Shown here: in pieces, positions 6,734 to 7,576 of the stretch
How the letters are laid out: each line of letters starts with the position of its first letter
How positions within the stretch are numbered: position 1 is the first letter of the stretch
Assembly: GCA_030039095.1 (NCBI GenBank)
Contig: JASHQP010000252.1
Coordinates: forward strand, 1-7,576
Direction: 5' to 3'
DNA from: Streptosporangiaceae bacterium
GTDB taxonomy: Bacteria > Actinomycetota > Actinomycetes > Streptosporangiales > Streptosporangiaceae
DNA: 7,576 nt
Notes under the pieces: model-generated
What the model saw: only the letters and a program-made list of their open reading frames with translations
Told to the model about the DNA's origin: nothing
The model's database searches: none
Position numbers and translations under genes: made by a program

Positions 6734-7304
6734 GTGGACCGCGCCAGCGTGACTTGCGCGGCCTGACCACCTTGACGCGGCCGGCCAGCGAGAACGTGCG
6801 GACCTCGATCACCGGCGTGTCCGGCTGCGCCGCCGCCGTTCCCGCCTGGCGCCTCCCGCTCAGCACGGCCGAGCCGGTGACCTCGACGGCCACCCCCTCG
6901 GGCACGATCAGCTGGACGGTGCCGCCGAGCACGGTCGCGAGCAGGGTGATCCGCCGGCTCTGCAGCACCGCCTCGCGCAGGTCGAGGACGACCTCACCGA
7001 AGATCGCGGTCACCCCGAGGCGGTCCGGGACCACCCACCGGCCGTCGCGCCGCTCCCTGCCGAAGATGCCCGCTATCGGCTTGCGGCCGTCCAGCCTGAT
7101 CGGCTGCGCCGACGCCACCGCGAGGTCGGTGGTCAGCGCCGCGAGCTCACCGAGCGTGCGAGCAGAATAGGCCCGCTCGGCGCGTTCCGAATGCTCACTG
7201 AGAGTCAGCCGACCGTCGCCAGCGGCCTCGTTCAGGAGTGCGATCACCCGCTCCCGGTCTGCGTCCGAGGCACGCAGATCGCGCGGAGTGGGTCGCGAGG
7301 TCAC
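6714..7304 (-). CDS. DUF1707 protein with LiaF-like C-terminal domain
   Basis: This 196-residue protein has two regions. Residues ~9-61 are a DUF1707 domain ([49 protein letters not shown]), a small helical domain common and often multi-copy in actinobacteria. Residues ~76-180 resemble the C-terminal beta-helix domain of LiaF/YvqF-type cell-wall stress proteins: [35 protein letters not shown], and a strand-rich end. No membrane segment is visible, so it is probably cytosolic or peripheral; the last 20 residues are very basic. No enzyme motif is present and no LiaRS-type two-component genes adjoin it here, so a role in envelope stress is only by family analogy. The GTG at 7304 is placed for a leaderless transcript by a -10 box 7 nt upstream. 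Its stop lies within the last codons of glpX on the other strand. Confidence 0.9.
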   Translation of the reverse strand: MTSRPTPRDLRASDADRERVIALLNEAAGDGRLTLSEHSERAERAYSARTLGELAALTTDLAVASAQPIRLDGRKPIAGIFGRERRDGRWVVPDRLGVTAIFGEVVLDLREAVLQSRRITLLATVLGGTVQLIVPEGVAVEVTGSAVLSGRRQAGTAAAQPDTPVIEVRTFSLAGRVKVVRPRKSRWRGPLNRRRS

Positions 7305-7311
7305 ACCCCAG

Positions 7312-7339
7312 AAGATACAAGACGGAGCGGGCCGGTCCA
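7312..7339 (-). promoter_or_regulatory. Promoter for the DUF1707 gene, probably leaderless
   Basis: On the minus strand a -35-like TGGACC (complement of 7334-7339) and a -10 TATCTT (complement of 7312-7317) are separated by 16 bp. The -10 ends 7 nt before the GTG start codon at 7304, so transcription would start at or next to it; no ribosome site fits otherwise. Each box matches its consensus at four of six positions. Confidence 0.5.
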
Positions 7340-7417
7340 GGGGTTCCGGGGGCCGGAATGCGCTCTCGAAGGCCCCGGACCCGATGCCGGGAACGCGGTC
7401 CCCGGCCCCCCGCTCCG
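7323..7417. repeat. Nested GC-rich inverted repeats in the intergenic region
   Basis: The outer arms are CGGAGCGGG (7323-7331) and CCCGCTCCG (7409-7417), a perfect 9-bp match. Inside are GTTCC/GGAAC (7343-7347 and 7390-7394), GGGGCC/GGCCCC (7349-7354 and 7371-7376), and a compact hairpin TTCCGG-GGG-CCGGAA (7344-7358). The inner elements are alternatives, since they overlap. As RNA this could fold strongly; it might act as a terminator or insulator, or may simply reflect GC-rich composition. Confidence 0.4.
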
Positions 7418-7465
7418 GCCGCGGCCGCCGGAGATCTCACGCCTACCTGCGACCTGGGCCTTCTG

Positions 7466-7484
7466 TTAGTTTGGTCTAAGCAAA
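7466..7484. promoter_or_regulatory. Candidate iron box (DtxR/IdeR/DmdR type)
   Basis: The 19-mer TTAGTTTGGTCTAAGCAAA matches the known consensus TTAGGTTAGGCTAACCTAA at 14 of 19 positions, and six of its nine half-site pairs are complementary. It sits in a sudden AT-rich island (7461-7490) in otherwise very GC-rich DNA, about 75-90 bp before the start of the next plus-strand gene, near a possible -10 TATTAG at 7485-7490. Iron-loaded DtxR-family repressors bind such sites in actinobacteria. The regulated gene is outside the window. Confidence 0.45.
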
Positions 7485-7523
7485 TATTAGCCTCAGCCCG
7501 CGCGGGTGCCGGGAGCGTCATGG

Positions 7524-7540
7524 GGGCGGCCGGCCCGCCC
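7524..7540 (+). other. GC hairpin just before the ribosome site of the last gene
   Basis: GGGCGG (7524-7529) and CCGCCC (7535-7540) form a 6-bp all-GC stem with a 5-nt loop, directly abutting the ribosome site at 7541. A perfect palindrome CCCGCGCGGG at 7497-7506 lies further upstream. A leader stem here could affect translation or simply be compositional. Confidence 0.35.
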
Positions 7541-7557
7541 GAGGAGAGGGTAGCTGC

Positions 7558-7576
7558 GTGGTGGTCAAGGACGTGG
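7558..7576 (+). CDS. Start of an unidentified gene, cut by the window end
   Basis: GTG at 7558 follows a good ribosome site (GAGGAGAGGG, 7541-7550, 7 nt away) and opens a frame reading MVVKDV to the end. Six residues are too few to identify it. In related genomes a fumarase gene often lies near glpX, but nothing visible supports that here. A second frame from ATG 7520 (MGAAGPPEERVAAWW) is also open to the end with GGGAG only 4 nt upstream, and cannot be excluded. If the iron box at 7466 is real, this would be its most likely target. Confidence 0.45.

Noticed and set aside
6028..7170. 380-codon plus-strand frame
   Set aside because: It overlaps glpX in another frame and runs antisense to the DUF1707 gene; the product is Arg/Gly-rich with no domain.
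1..7576. Search for CRISPR arrays, tRNA/rRNA genes, insertion sequences, phage or toxin-antitoxin and defence genes
   Set aside because: I found no regularly spaced repeats, tRNA-like cloverleaf, transposase motifs, target-site duplications or defence-type domains; the window is accounted for by housekeeping-type genes and short intergenic regions.

Overview
The window is ordinary-looking actinobacterial chromosome of very high GC. The evidence is the gene content and order, strong GC bias in third codon positions, GTG and TTG starts, and several TANNNT boxes placed for leaderless or near-leaderless transcripts. The set rmuC / DUF6542 / ispH / lipid-droplet-type protein / xseA / xseB / glpX resembles a block I recall from Mycobacterium (Rv1099c-Rv1111c region) and Streptomyces. 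A filamentous or streptosporangial-type actinomycete is plausible, but the genus cannot be fixed from sequence alone.

Layout. (1) Positions 1-1512, plus strand: the 3' part of rmuC (the gene begins before the window), then a four-helix DUF6542 membrane protein. (2) Positions 1509-2459, minus strand: ispH, the last enzyme of the MEP isoprenoid pathway, convergent with the DUF6542 gene; both genes use the same CTAG for their stops. (3) 2460-2684: a divergent control region with several short dyads. (4) 2685-4482, plus: a 187-aa protein with a conserved C-terminal helical domain, followed 7 bp later by xseA. (5) 4483-4684: an unusual 202-bp gap containing a hairpin, a possible micro-ORF and a likely start-proximal promoter for xseB. 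(6) 4685-4939: xseB. (7) 4973-5584, minus: a TetR-family repressor divergent from (8) glpX, 5693-6733, plus, class II fructose-1,6-bisphosphatase. A perfect 10-bp palindrome sits in their shared promoter region. (9) 6714-7304, minus: a DUF1707/LiaF-like protein whose 3' end overlaps glpX by 20 bp. (10) 7305-7557: a palindrome-rich intergenic stretch with a good candidate iron box (DtxR/IdeR type), leading to a gene of which only the first codons lie in the window.

How the genes fit together: XseA and XseB form exonuclease VII, and RmuC is another DNA-maintenance factor; IspH supplies IPP/DMAPP; GlpX supplies gluconeogenic flux. The 187-aa protein and the DUF6542 and DUF1707 proteins have no assigned biochemical role. 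I see no phage, IS element, CRISPR array, toxin-antitoxin or defence locus, and no clear new multi-gene system. The points most worth a second look are regulatory: the candidate iron box at 7466-7484, the split xseA/xseB unit, and the TetR/glpX intergenic palindrome.
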